Source: Eucalyptus grandis (taxonomy: Eukaryota; Streptophyta; Magnoliopsida; Myrtales; Myrtaceae). From it: a stretch of DNA of 64,000 nt. Where the stretch lies: the NCBI RefSeq assembly GCF_016545825.1, contig NC_052612.1:49025738-49089737 (forward strand). Direction: 5' to 3'. Of this stretch, positions 34,901-47,487 are shown one piece after another. Position numbers and translations under genes: made by a program. The notes beneath the pieces are model-generated. The model was not told where the DNA came from and searched no databases. It saw nothing but the letters and a program-made list of their open reading frames with translations. Each line of letters begins with the position of its first letter. Within the stretch, counting starts at the first letter, position 1.

Positions 34901-37275
34901 AGTAATACCAGATTATCATTGCACTCAAAATTTCAAATGTAAAAGATGAACACATGGTTAAAACACAAAAGAACTCAAACAAAGTTACTCTTATCACTTT
35001 TTTAACTGCCCCAACAGAAAAGTTGCCCTTCCTAATTGACCATATCTAAGTGAACGAGCATGGAGAACTTCCTTTCCTTGCTTCATACTGATTCTAACAC
35101 CCCCCTACCCAATTTAATAATAATAAATAAATAAAAAGAGGAAAAAAATCGTGCGCACACTTAAACAGAATAGTACACCTCGGAGTTAATAAATTAGCTC
35201 ACAACGCAATGACTCACCATCATCATCAATTTCAAACTCAATCACTAGAGCTAACAAAGAGTGCACTGAAGTACCTTCAATGCTTGTAATGCAGCCAAAG
35301 CCTGTCCTTGAACTTGATCAACCGTGGAAGGAACCAAAATCTTCCCAGGACTCACTCGTAGAGCTTCAGAAACAAAGGATGGAGCAGGTATACCAGCATA
35401 GGAAAAGGTGTTTCCTGAATTTGATATTGCAAAATCTGTTCTGCTTTCATCTGTTGCCCCTTGCCCATCTTTTTCTTGTCCAACAACAAATGCATAATCT
35501 GAAGATGCCCCAGATTCAGTTACAGATGAACCATGTTCATTCAAGTCATGCTCCTTCAGTGCTGAATTTATCCCCTCAACCGACACCTGAGGTATTTTGT
35601 CTGCATCATGATTTTCTTCAGCAGATACTGGAACTAACTTCTGCAGCTCATTGTTGGGCACAGCCTTTGGTTCTAAAATAGTGTCTACGTGTGCACCAAA
35701 TGAATCACTCAGCTCTGTAGACTCACTTTGGGTGTGATAAAGCTTAGTCGATTCATATAGAACACTTGAACTACTAGTTTTCAATGACTCATCCCCCTTG
35801 TAATCAGCAGTGAAATTTGCGAGACTTTCCCCGCTTGGATTATCATTAATCAGGTCCCCTTTCTGTCCAGATGCGGATTCTGGTGCAACGTCATTGAGGC
35901 TACCTCGTGCCTCTATATCGGCTGGAGCAGCCACAGTATCATCTTCTAGGAGTGCACCAGCACCTAAACTTATTTCAGGAGCAATTGAGTTGTCACTAAT
36001 GGGAGAATCATCTTGCAGATCATCTTCCTTGGAAGAACTATTAGCATTTTCACTACCAGTGTAAGTACCAGTTTGGATCCCGCCATCAGTATCATCTTGC
36101 TTTTTATTTCCGCATGCAGAGTCATTATGTTCTTGGATGGAAAGAGAATCATCACTCACACCCGACTCACCGCTCAGATTGACCTCTTTTTTGTTGGATT
36201 CAAGCTCCACGTGCTGATCATCCGGGGCCAACAGTGCTTCCTGCTGTGTGGTCAAGGGCGCCATCTCTGGTTTAGGTCCTGTTTTCACCAAGATTGAACA
36301 CATCATGATGGAGGCAAATCAATAACCTGCATTCCAATTGCATTGGCAGCTGCAATTGAATGAGATGAACTAACAGAGCAACCCTGAGGGAGACAGATTC
36401 GAAGAGGGACAGGGACAGGGACAGAGAACATATCCTTAGGCCTAACAAAGAACTTTCAGCAATCCCAACACTATTTTCAAACTCAGTCCTGAATCAGTAT
36501 TTTCACAAGAGAAATTGAAACTCACTCAAAGTGCTTCTCTTCCCCGCATATATTGCTGCAAATGTGATTCCAGCAGCAAGAACAACTCCTGCTCCAACAA
36601 TCCCTGAAAGCAAACTACTTCAAAAGTGTTATTAGCACAGAAGAAACTGCAATCAGTGACTGCAGAAACGAAAGAAATAGAGAAAAAAGCCGAGAACAGT
36701 TCACAACGAGCCAAAATCGTCGTGACTACTAATTGATGGTTCAGTATATTCCAGGATGCAAGCCCCAGCACATACCCCAGCAATCATCATCACCGCGAAA
36801 GACACTTCAACTAGGTCCCAACTACTCGATCAAATCACTCTTACGAGAACAGCAATACCGTCATCAGAAGTACGGACCTCATTTCTCCCCTTCTCGTCAT
36901 TTACCGACGATTTTCAATTCCACGAGACATCGTACTCAGAGCAAGCGTACAACACATCAAAATTTCCTCCAACTTACCTCCAAGCCATCTCTTCCGTTGC
37001 GAATCCAAAGGCCCCCGGGCGTCGTCGGAGCCGGACCAGCCGGCCAGAGCGTCCGCGCCGTTGTCCGAACCGGTCCAAGACCCCAGGTCCCGGGAGGCCT
37101 CGCTCCGGCCGACGCAGAGGCGGGGGAACCGGCGGTCGAGCCTCCTCGCCCGCGTCCTCACGAGGATCGACCGGGACAGCTCCCGGGAGCAACCGCCGCC
37201 GCCGCGGCAGCGCAGGGCGAATCGGAGCTGCGGGGAGCCCGTGCCGGACGACGTCGCCGCGGTCGCGGAAGGCAT
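31977..37275 (-). CDS. Plastid-type S-layer-homology, coiled-coil membrane protein (At5g23890/At5g52410-like)
   Basis: Ten coding exons on the minus strand: 37275-36978, 36603-36526, 36278-35275, 34634-34546, 34434-34331, 34245-34146, 33792-33717, 33616-33502, 33422-32891, 32469-31977. All are GT-AG with continuous frame, giving 962 aa. Residues 1-95 are Arg/Ser-rich and resemble a chloroplast transit peptide. A single membrane span follows (about 101-120). Residues 126-460, in one exon, are acidic, low-complexity and probably disordered. Residues about 461-640 contain SLH-like motifs (CTRREYARWLV; FIDIDKINPDAYPALVADLS; LFQPDKPVTKAQAAIAL). A long charged coiled coil (about 640-850) and a C-terminal part with a short hydrophobic stretch (IVQIILVFISNL) complete it. 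The biochemical role is not established to my knowledge. SLH domains bind wall polymers in bacteria; an envelope or thylakoid anchoring role is inference. An in-frame ATG at 37371 exists, but MPSATAA at 37275 fits a transit peptide better. Confidence 0.85.
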
Positions 37276-38301
37276 GTTCGAGGGTTTTAGCTCGTCGTTT
37301 GTAGAACGGACGTATACCAGAAAAATAGAAAGAGAGAGAGAGAGGGACTGGTGTGTTTTTATCTCCGCCACTCCGGAAGCGCTTCCACTTTCTCTCTCTA
37401 GCTCTCAGCGGTTGATGGATTTTGTCTGCTCATCCACTAATCTCTCTCTCTCTCTTTTTTTTTTTTTCTTTTTTTCCACTATTTGCTCGTCGACTGCCTC
37501 GGATCTTTTTTTATGACCCGTGCGGACGGCGCCTTTTCCGATTTCCGACCACCGGAATTTCAAACGGGTACCTAACCTTTTCCCTTTCTTCTTCCCCAAC
37601 CAATTTCCACGTCGGAATCTGAGGGCAATCTGGGCCTTTGTACTTCGAAGCCCGTTTCGAAAGCTCTCTTTTGGGGGCTCCAAAATGTCCTTTTCGAAAA
37701 AGCTCGCAAGCCTTTAATGGCGGAGCTATAGTATTAGTGGTAGTCTCCGTTAGATTTTAGTTTTACGGCGTTATTAAAATGCAAAATACTAGTTAACCCT
37801 GTTAACCTTGGTCGGCTAATAACACCTTGCCTAAATACTCAGATCACGCATTTGATAACTCAAAGGCCCTATGAGCCTTCAGGAGCCCGAAAACCAATTT
37901 GGATAGTGACATGTAGTTATAAGAGCTTACTCCATCTCGATTAGACCAGGACAATTACTGAAAAAAGTCATAAATATCAATTTGCTCATAAATTTTTCAA
38001 TTTGGTCAAATTCTAAATATTGTGACGATTTGTCAATATAGTTCTTTCAACTATTTTTTTGTAGAAAATTGTTAATGAAAATGTCAGTCATCCTACATGA
38101 CATGACCAAGACTAATGTAAATATTTTTTACAATTTTGTAAAAAAAAAAAAAAATCTAGATTTTTTGTAATTTTTTAAATTATTTTTTTATTATCAAAAT
38201 TGATCGGAATAACTACATTTATAAATCATTAAAAGATTTATGATTGAATTAATATTAGAACTCTTTGGATAATTATTCCCAATTAAGCTCAAATCACATT
38301 T
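37276..38301. other. 5' flank of the SLH gene, then AT-rich DNA
   Basis: An AG microsatellite at about 37331-37346 and a TC/poly-T tract at about 37441-37470 lie just upstream of the gene, a common arrangement in plant 5' regions. The rest is AT-rich without genes. Confidence 0.5.
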
Positions 38302-39192
38302 CAAGTGCGTTTGGGAAGACTTTTGGGGAAAGTTTTTGGGAAAATGCAAAGGTCTTTGAGTTAAAGTTGTTTTCCAAAATGCAAATTGTGTTTGATAAAT
38401 TTTATTGTAAAAGTCCATTGTAAGTATCTTTGAGTAAAATGGTGATTGAGAAAATTATATTTGCAAAGCCTTTTGTTATTAAAAAAAAAAAAGTTGGTCG
38501 GCCAGAATAAGTAGTCACTAGCAAGAAGCAAGCAGTCCGACGAAGTGGAGGAGGTCGCACGCCATGACCCAGGCGACCTCCAACCACCTCCGTGATGAGG
38601 TCTTGGGTCGCGGCAAGGTCATGGGTCGCCGAAGGTCACGGCAACAGCTCGTCGCGACCCAAGCGACCTTTATGACCGTTGCGACCTAGGCGGCCGCGGT
38701 GAGGTGGAGGAGGTCGCACGCTGCGACCTAGGCGACCTCCGCAAACTAGATCCGGTGGCGGCAACGTCTTGGGTCGCCGGAAGTCGTGGCAAGTGTGACC
38801 ATCACGACCTAGAACCCCGGATCTAGGTCGCGACGAGGTGGCGGAGGTCGCATGCCGTGACCCAAGCAACCTCCGCCACCTTGCCGCGACCCGATCCGGG
38901 TCGCAGCAACGGTCGCGACAATCGCCGGGGTGCCATGACCACGCCGACCTCTCTTGCCCGTCGCCGACCCATCACAACACCTCATCGGCCTTTCTAACAA
39001 AGAAAAAGATGAACAGTGCCTGGCCATTCTCGAAATGCCGAAAGCCCAAGGTAGCCCCTAGGATGCCTTGGGCTTTCAGTCTTTGGAATGCCAGCATTCC
39101 TTCAAGGTAAGTTTCATTGGGTGTTCCCAAACACCCAATATTTGAGCAAATGGGCTTTGGACCCCAAAGAGCTTGTGGTTCCCAAACGCAGC
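38302..39192. repeat. Putative inverted-repeat element with GC-rich core
   Basis: Outer ends share GTGCGTTTGGGAA (left, about 38305) and its complement TTCCCAAACGCA (right, about 39179-39190). The core, about 38540-38990, is an array of GGTCGC and GCGACC words, so it is strongly self-complementary. I found no convincing target duplication, so element boundaries and class are uncertain. Reading frames through the core are artefacts. Confidence 0.4.
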
Positions 39193-40742
39193 CTTCCTTT
39201 GATTGGCCTAAACTCCACATTAAACCCAAATCAAAAACTCGATCTTAATCCATCCAATGATCACCTCAAGTGCAAATTATGACCCGGCACAAAAGGAATC
39301 CGAGTTCCAAGGGCAATGAATCATTGGCCTAAGTTCAGCATGGAAAAAGAAAAAAATCGATCAAGGATATTAACTCTTGCGACGGACTGCACTAGTTTTA
39401 TATCATCGAGTAGTTGCATCCACAATTGCATCTTTCGATGAATCCTCGAGTGAGCATGATCACCGAGAATTACTAATTACTCCTTCAGCTAGGCTCGTTC
39501 CTCGCATAAGCTCAAACAGTTGAGAAAGTCATTGAGGTTTCATTTGGCCTCGGACTAGTTAGTAAGGTATCAAAGATAATGAATCTCTACTTGATGATGA
39601 TGGAGAGAAAGGGATTGTAGATGAATCTCTACTTGAAGATAGTTGAGATAAAGGGATTGTAGATTATCGTTTGTCGATCACCAAGATATCTCCAAAAGTA
39701 AACCACCAAGTGCAAACAAAATCGGATTTTAGCAGGATTCAAGATGAATTATTAATCAATCGTCAAAATAATGAAGTCACATTAAATCTTGACCATCATG
39801 CGCGACTGCAAATTAATTTTTCAGTATTAATTTGTTTGATCTTCTAATATTGTAGCAATATAATTCTCCTCACATATCAGGAATTGCACAAAGGGTCTTT
39901 CCAATGTTAATAGCATGAGGAAATCCTTATCGTCAAGGCTTTATATGTTTTGCAAAAAATGAACAACTTGACAAACATTTTCCTAAAAGTGTATCACTTG
40001 TATCATTTAAAATGATTAATCAACAAAAAACATTTTTATTGTCGATAATAATTTATATCTAATTACTTTCGTGGATGATGAAAATATTTTCTATTCATTC
40101 ATATTTGTAAGCAATACAAGCATGAAAATATTTTCCAAACCAATCCATTTTTTGCGAAATAAATGCACCCTACTAGCATTTCCCATAAAGAGATATGCAA
40201 TATGTTGAATTGATTATGATTGCCTTTTTTAAAAACTAGCACAATCCCAATGCTAATTAGATCAAAGGAAATTACAGCTTTATGAAGGTGCATCGGGCTG
40301 CTACCAGCTTCCCAAATGTTTATACATGAACATTGGGTTACATGCAAAAACAGATCAGATGTTAGGTATTAGAAAATGTGTTTCATGAAATAATTTGGTC
40401 ATAGAATCATGCATCAGTGGTGAGGAGTGGTTATTATGTTTCAATGAAAACTATGGTCATAAGATGAAAGTACTGTTTTTCGTGGAAAATCATAGAAAGA
40501 TGAACTATCCGTCTGTCAGAACATTTCGTAATTTAGCTGTATTCTGAATATCATTTGTCAGTTGTGCATTGTTAGAAATCCACAGTCAACTAATGGATGT
40601 TATCTCCTATCATTTTCTACAAAAAAAATTGATAAGTAACACTTTGGCGGAAAGAAGTCATTAACTCAGATTGATGTTTTAGCTTACGATAACTGATAAG
40701 CATAGTGATTAACCTTTCAAATAACTTTACAACTTCGGCAAC
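39193..40742. other. Intergenic, no gene seen
   Basis: AT-rich sequence. The last part (about 40600-40742) is likely the 3' UTR of the minus-strand SPPL gene. Confidence 0.5.
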
Positions 40743-42880
40743 TCACACCTCTTCTGAGCGCCCTTTATCACTCATGCTTGGTGTAGGACCTTCCCACAAT
40801 TCTGCTAACTCTTTCCTTGACCAAGAAATGAGAATGACCGGCCCAAGTGTGGAAGGCACCTGAAGTTAACCAAAGATCGTTTCAATGAGTTCGGTAGCAC
40901 TCGGATTCACGTTTTTCCATAACTATCTAACTATCTCAGCTCTTACAAGACATCTGGTATGCCTATCTGTCGATCCTCATTCAAATCAAAATTATTTAGC
41001 AGTCATAATGCCAAATTAAGTATCATGGCTCAGACCAACAATAAGAACAGGATGCATAGAAACAATAGGACAAAAAGTGACTGTCCACAAATATTCATAG
41101 CAAATTTTTTCATGAGATAAGATCAAAAGGCGTACCAAATAGAGGAGGGCAGGCTGAGGTGAATGGGTCAAAACTCCAGCTGCTAAGGCAGCTATGAGTC
41201 CAATGGCATATCCAGGAAGGGCATACCATATGTACTTGTTTTCCTTAGAAGAGTGCAGTTCCAATAAATTGACTATATCCCTGCTTTTCCGATAATCAAA
41301 ACAGAGAACTAGTGCCAAAAGCATCGCAGGAATAGCCTGTAAAGCAAAGCATTAAAAGAGACTCTCAGAGGTAAACCTCAGACTAAAATTTTGGTTAAAC
41401 TTCAACAAACAATATTTAAGTTTGAAGGTACTGTAGAACAGGGAAAAAAATAAAAAAGACATTATAAAGGCTGCACTACAGAAGCACCTAACAGGCTGAA
41501 GAAGTGTTAGCCTAAAATAAAAAGGGGCTGAGGAAGTGACATGGCTCTGCAAGAACATGCTCGCGATACAATTACAAAGTAATGGAGCCTAACACGAACC
41601 TGATATGAATTTTGCCAAAAGATAAAAAAAACTAGAAATTAATGAAGGGTCAGAACAACGTAGAGATACTAAACCAAAATCCGTGAGAAAAAACACTGGT
41701 GGTGCTGCAAATCAATCCCAAGACACTGCAAAAATATGTTATGAAAAACTGAATGACAACCAGAAGTCTCAATCCCTCATAATGGAGAACTCTCTTAACG
41801 TGAATACCTGAGGAAAAATGCTAATATCAAAACTGTAAATCTGGTCCTCACACCTTTTATTTATCCGATGGATAAACAAATTGCAACAGATAATAACATT
41901 CAGATCCATCCATGTTGCCAAGAAATATTGCCAAACAAGCACTTTCAATCCATTAAAAACTCTAAGAAGACAATCAGAAACAGGCAAACAGCAAGCGACT
42001 GAAATTTCGTAATATCTAAAACCTCAGATCTGAATGACATGGAGCAATCATAAAAAATAAACGAAATGGGAAAATGCCGTACCATGTCCCCAAGACCTAG
42101 CATCATATAGTCTGCAGAACTTCCTCCAGGGACTACTCCACCCAGCAAGTTCCGGGGGAACATAATCTTCACAGGCAACTCCAATTTCTTTGTAATCAAT
42201 TGTAGCCCAGGAAGGCTTAAACTGTTGGCGACTGTATGAACAGGATTTGAAGCTTGTTGTGTGGCCACAGATACCATGACATTTGCTCCAAAGAATCTCT
42301 CAGAGTAAAAGACCCAGAAAATGTCGTACACAAATAGACAAACAAGGAGCATGGCACAAATCTTGATATTTGGTAGTCGCACATGGCTCACAAATGCAAT
42401 ACAAATAGAAATGCCCAGCAAATTGTTCAAAATCCAGTGCCCCGAAATAAGCCAAGCAACAACAGTACTGATGCATACCAATAACAAAAGCCCCTGGATT
42501 CTTGTAATCGACTTTGAACAGCACCGTGACATGAACGGGTCAGCCAAGCCAAATTGGGACTTCACATAGGTCACGTAGGGAGAAAGACAGAAGAAAAGGG
42601 ATGAGACAGATGCTACAGCAGTAAAGGCAGTGAGCAGTTGGGATACAGAAGAGAACAGGTAGAACATCAGAAGCAAGCTGCAAGAGCTCATGATTGGAAT
42701 CATGAGCGCCTGGGACCTGTCCAAAGTAATCGACGCTTCCAATAAATCGCGATTGCGCTCCATTTCTTTCCCATAATTTAAGGCTCGAAAAGCAGCTCCA
42801 AATGTTACAGCTATCGCTGTTAAAATGAGCGTAACTGGGGCTGGTTCCAACAGATACAATAGCTTCCACAATGACTCCAT
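40743..42880 (-). CDS. SPPL1: Signal peptide peptidase-like protein (SPPL1-type intramembrane aspartyl protease)
   Basis: Multi-pass GxGD-type protease that cleaves single-span type II membrane peptides within the membrane; plant SPPL1 members are endomembrane-located (family knowledge). Coding exons on the minus strand: 42880-42083 (266 codons), 41336-41136 (67 codons) and 40859-40743 (38 codons plus stop), all phase 0 and GT-AG, giving 371 aa. The Arabidopsis family member is of nearly the same length. Catalytic motifs are present: YD at residues 185-186, GLGD at 262-265 and PAL at 328-330. About nine hydrophobic segments are visible. The first exon ends directly after GLGDM, so the splice lies next to a catalytic motif. 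I chose the ATG at 42880 because MESLWKLLYLLEPAP is the conserved start; there is no in-frame ATG immediately upstream. A candidate 5'-UTR splice acceptor is at about 43024. Confidence 0.95.
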
Positions 42881-45339
42881 CAGCAAAGGAAATTACTAGA
42901 CTTGTACCTCAGATCTATTAAACATGCTCCAAAACAGCGTCCAAAAAGAAGTGATTGTGCTAGGCTTGCTACCAAAGCTGCATCATTTCCCCCACTAACG
43001 GTTATAAGGAGAAATCTATGCAACCTGCAGGAAAAGAGACAAAAAAAGACGTAAGACACCAAGATACCAACCTGCAAAGATCCAAATATACATGCCAGCC
43101 TATGAACTGTTGTTTAATTCAGTATGGGCAAAAAATAGAATTGTCTGTCTTCTCCCATTGAATTAAGCAAGACAAGAACAGTTACTTTGATATGCTTCCT
43201 AAAGGAAAAAAGAACGCAACTTTCCAAGGAGCACAGTAAAGCGGTGTGCTTGGACAGAAAGATCATGCATAGCTTAGCCAAGAGCGCAAAACACCATCTT
43301 TTCATCTTTCCCTTGTAATCAAAGAGCAAAATCGAAAATGCCGAAACTATCAAAAAGAATAACGACGATTTCACTCAACCATATCGTTCGCATATTTGAT
43401 TTCATCCGAACATGCTCCATCTATTCAGCCATGGAGGCAGAATCAGGAACCGCCCACAGTCTAATTCAAGAAAATAAGAACACTTCCGCCATCCACCAGC
43501 TCAGTCCCTCAGCTCCCAGCAAGCTACAATCAAGATTTCAGCTCGATTCCTCCTCCACGACGAATCTACCCGCAAAAACAAAAACAAAAACCAAAAAAGC
43601 GAAGCGCCGCACTCAAAATGGCAAGCCGAGGTCGAGCTCCTAGGGCTTCGACACTGGGTGTACACCATCCTCCGCTCATGTACAGACATCAGGAATCGAT
43701 GTTTCTACGATTACAGCTAAGAAAGATGCGAACTTGAGAAGATTTTGGAGAGGCAGGACTAGGGTTACGGTCCATTGACTAACCTTGGACTTTGGAGAGT
43801 TTCAGGGAAAAAGAAAACACTTCTCTGCTCCGAGTCTGTCCGATCAAGGGGGCTCCGTTATCGGAGAAGCGCTTCCGGGAAAAAGAAGACTACGTAACGC
43901 GTCATTTTCACTCCGGCCCTCGCTTTTTGAAGAGTTTCCGAATTTCGGCCCGGAACTTTTACGTTTTGATGCCAGCGCGCCCCCTTGTCCAACGCCATTG
44001 AGGGGACTGGACGAGGAAGCAGTTGGGCCCGTTCAACAATTGTCGGCCCGGCCCAATTATGCTTTGGAGAATGATTTCCTAGCGAGGAAATTTTGTAGAG
44101 GCTGTCTTTCCTCTCATGGCCCAAGGTGAAATAGAAATGTGCCTGTGACTGTCCTTGATTTAGTATGATAATAATGATATATTTTTTTATCACGAAATAA
44201 ATAAATAAAATAGAAATCTCTGTAAAATTCACTTTTTCAAGAATTTATGACTCACAATGTACTGTTATTCTAACGATAATCTAAAAATTGTTATGTTAGC
44301 AAAATCCATAGTTCTCATGCATGCGCCACGCATGTGTGATTCCTTATAAGATGATGTTGTAAATTGGATTTGTTACGTTGATTTAGTGAAATCATCCTAG
44401 AAATAAAACGAAACCTTTGTGTAAAAAAGATATAGGTTAAAAACTTATGTAATATTCCTTAATCATATTGACACTTGTGAAAAATGAGAAGAAAATGTGG
44501 TTATATTTGCATAAAAAGAAAGTGGTGGGTAGCTCATACCATACCTAGTAAGAGCAATATTGGAAAGTAAAAATTGAGACAAAAAACTCACCAAATGGTA
44601 TTACACAGCAAGGGCAGTTTTAGAAAGTATAAGGTGAGACAAATTGTGATTTTGACTTAAATATACAAATATATACATATACATATACATATACATATAT
44701 ATATATATATCCCTCTAATTTCACACACCGATTAATAGAGAAGTCGCAATATAAATGCATTAGGCTATTTATGCTTGTTGGTGGGAAAAGTTCCACGTCA
44801 TACAACAGAGAGAATTATGTAAGTTTTAGATCTAAGAATTTCAAATTCATGTTTTTCTTTTATCATAAATGATTTTTAGAACTTGCAAATTTTTCACTAA
44901 TTATTGCAAAAGTTAAATTATGCTTGTCGAAGAATTTTATCTAAAACTTTTAAGCTAGAAGTTATCGTGGATGGGAAGAATGGGGGACTAAGAAATTTGC
45001 ATACCTGCTAGAATTGGGGATGAGTAACACAAATATGACCCGTGCCGGGCACAAAGGGAGGAAGAGGATGGAATTCCGTACCCGCCCTCCGCTATTGTCA
45101 CCCCTATCTATCACAAGTCCAAATTCCTTGCAACCTTGAATGATTATCCATGGTTGCCACCCTTGCCTCGCCAGGTGGCCACAAACCCAAAGCTCAAGTG
45201 GCCATGGCAGCTGCAAGTTCGAGATCTAGCAACCATGGCTATGAGGGCATCGTGGCCCTCGCTGGCCACAGTAAAAAGAAAAAAGAAAAATAAATAATTA
45301 AAAAATATTAAAATATGTCTACATTAACATCAACAGTAC
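42881..45339. other. 5' flank of SPPL gene and intergenic DNA
   Basis: 42881-43800 probably holds an untranslated exon and promoter of the SPPL gene; a telo-box-like AACCCTA lies on the minus strand near 43757-43763. A 114-codon plus-strand frame at 43785-44129 has no recognisable domain and is not called. 45000-45300 is moderately GC-rich with TGGCCA and CCTCGCC words like other foldback cores. Confidence 0.45.
44661..44712. repeat. TATACA/TA microsatellite
   Basis: A run of ATATACAT words ending in (AT)n. Simple repeat. Confidence 0.9.
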
Positions 45340-46805
45340 TAAGGGTGAGCATGTTGGATTGTCCAAACTGAAAACTACTCACACCAGACCAGATTGGTTG
45401 GTTTGGTCCGATTCCCTGAGAGATTGGTTCGTTTTCAGTTCCATAAAATTGGAATTGGTGATTGTCAATCCGATTCTTAGTTTTGAGAGGAACCGACTAA
45501 ACCAAACTAACTCTTTAAAAAAAAAAAAAAAAAAAAACATGTTTTTAATTTCTTAAAATTAGTAATAAATCCTAAAAATAATAACAATTCTAGTTTTTTT
45601 TTTTTATAAATTTTTTTTGCTAAGAGATTGGCCAAGGCACCGAATCGGACTCGACCGATCGATTGGTCCGATTCAATTTCTAGTCCTAGGACTAGGGGTG
45701 AGCATGGTTCGGGTTGGTCTGGGCCACCCCCTAACCCTAGTGACTAACCCGTACAGTGTCGGTCCTCAATTTTTAGGACCAAGGACCAACTCTATTGAGC
45801 CTGGGACCAAGGACCGGACTAACTCAATGGGTTCGGTCACCGATCAATAATTTTTTTCGTCTTATTTTTTATACTCCCTAAAAAAGCAAACTTACAAATT
45901 CAAATTACTTATCCATCGACAATGCTGCATTGTGCAATTAAACTATAAATACCAATACATATTTAGCAAATTTAAGATGACACAATAATAGAAATTTCGT
46001 ACCTGCTAACCACTCATCGAGATGTGGGACAAGATGGAAAGTTCTTGTAATCATCTATCTTTAATATTCATAACACCATATGCAAAAGCGTTTTCCTGCA
46101 TTTGATCATGTAGAGTCCACTCAACCAAAAAATGAGTTTCACACCACTTGACTAGCAAATCACCGTAGCAACTGCAATACTACTCTACTCTTCAAAAGCT
46201 TCTACCATTTGACACAAATTGAAAAGCAAAGTGCAGCTGAAATTCATTAGTAAAATACAATTAAACCATAAAAAGTTCAAAATACTTAATATAAACCATG
46301 AATATATAACTTGACATCTTGTTAATTCACTTGAACTTCTAAAAACCTAAAAACAAAACAAACGACACATAATTAATACTCAACAAAAGTTTTAAATTGA
46401 AATTACTATTAGTACTATTGATAGAACATATCAATATAATATAATATAATAGACATTTTACTTAGATTTGAACATATAATATAATATAATATAATATAAT
46501 ATACATGGTTGGTCAAGGGTTGGACCGACCCAAAACTCTTAGGATCGAGATCAACTCGCACGTGTGTTGGTCCCGGAATTTTAGGACCAGGACCGACCTA
46601 GTCCCCTTAACCGGACCCCGGGACCAGATCGGCGTAGGTTGGGCCGGTCGGTCCCAGGTTGATCCGGGTCGACCCTAAACCGCTGCTCACCCCTACCTAG
46701 GACCATCTAGTCGGCCTCCGATCCCAAAAATTGGAAGTCGGTTCTCCCGATCCAATTCCTGGTTCCTAGGTAAAACTAGATTAAACTGGGAATCGATCAC
46801 CCCTA
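45340..46805. mobile_element. hAT-type non-autonomous element (outer), containing another
   Basis: Ends are TAAGGGTGAGC on the left and, reverse-complemented, TAGGGGTGATC on the right. Flanks AACAGTAC (45332-45339) and AGCAGTAC (46806-46813) agree in 7 of 8 bases, consistent with an aged 8-bp target duplication. Without the inner insertion it is about 455 bp. No transposase frame. hAT elements make 8-bp duplications and have short terminal inverted repeats, which is the basis of the class call. Confidence 0.6.
45693..46695. mobile_element. hAT-type non-autonomous element (inner)
   Basis: Terminal inverted repeats: TAGGGGTGAGCATGG on the left and, reverse-complemented, TAGGGGTGAGCAGCGG on the right. 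A perfect 8-bp target duplication CCTAGGAC is at 45685-45692 and 46696-46703. The 1,003-bp interior has subterminal GGACC/GGTCC words near both ends and an (ATAAT)n stretch at about 46435-46500. It has no coding capacity. It sits inside the older element 45340-46805. Confidence 0.8.
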
Positions 46806-47487
46806 AGCAGTACCATGTAAGTTAGACAAAATCTATATTAGCGAATTCTAAGCAAAATTAATTGGACAAACTGAATTGACAAAACGTGAAAAGTCTTATG
46901 ACTCAATTGACAAAATTAAAATATTTATAATTGAATTCACAAAATTACAATAGATAAAAAAAAAAAAATTGAATAATTTTTTAGTATTTTTATTATTATT
47001 AAAGTTTGAATTTATAATTATAAAATAACCTTAGTGTCATATCAAAATAGTGTGATTGTTTGCAATAATTCCAAAATATTTTTTTGCCAAATGGTTATTA
47101 GGCACTATTTTGACCATTGAAGGGTTATATTTGTTTAGACCTTAATTTAAGTATTTATTCACAATGCAACCATTTCCGAAGGTTTGCATCTATTCTTAAA
47201 GGCTACTATGAATTCATCATTTCCGTCTCATATTTTTTGTGTTGTTGATTTTTCTTTTGCAAAAATACAACCTTTGTTTCAAATTGTTTGCTCTGAGAAT
47301 TATTGGAGAAATATCAAAATTGCCATTGGGTATTCTCATTGAGATATTGTTGTATCATGAAGGATTTTTGCTCGTAATCATCAATTACATTATGGGGTAC
47401 ATAATTCTTTAAAAACAGTGTCTTTTTACGGCTTAAAGTCTAATTTTGTTAATTCCCAATTGAATTTTTACCAATAAAAACTAATCG

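Noticed and set aside
36733..37304. Plus-strand frames of about 180 codons
   Set aside because: They are antisense shadows of the GC-rich transit-peptide exon of the SLH gene.
38402..39110. Frames through the GGTCGC-rich segment
   Set aside because: Palindromic GC-rich core of a repeat; translations are Arg/Pro/Gly-rich on both strands.
43785..44129. Plus-strand 114-codon frame near the SPPL promoter
   Set aside because: No recognisable domain, overlapping frames on both strands, and it lies in the probable promoter or 5' UTR region of a minus-strand gene.
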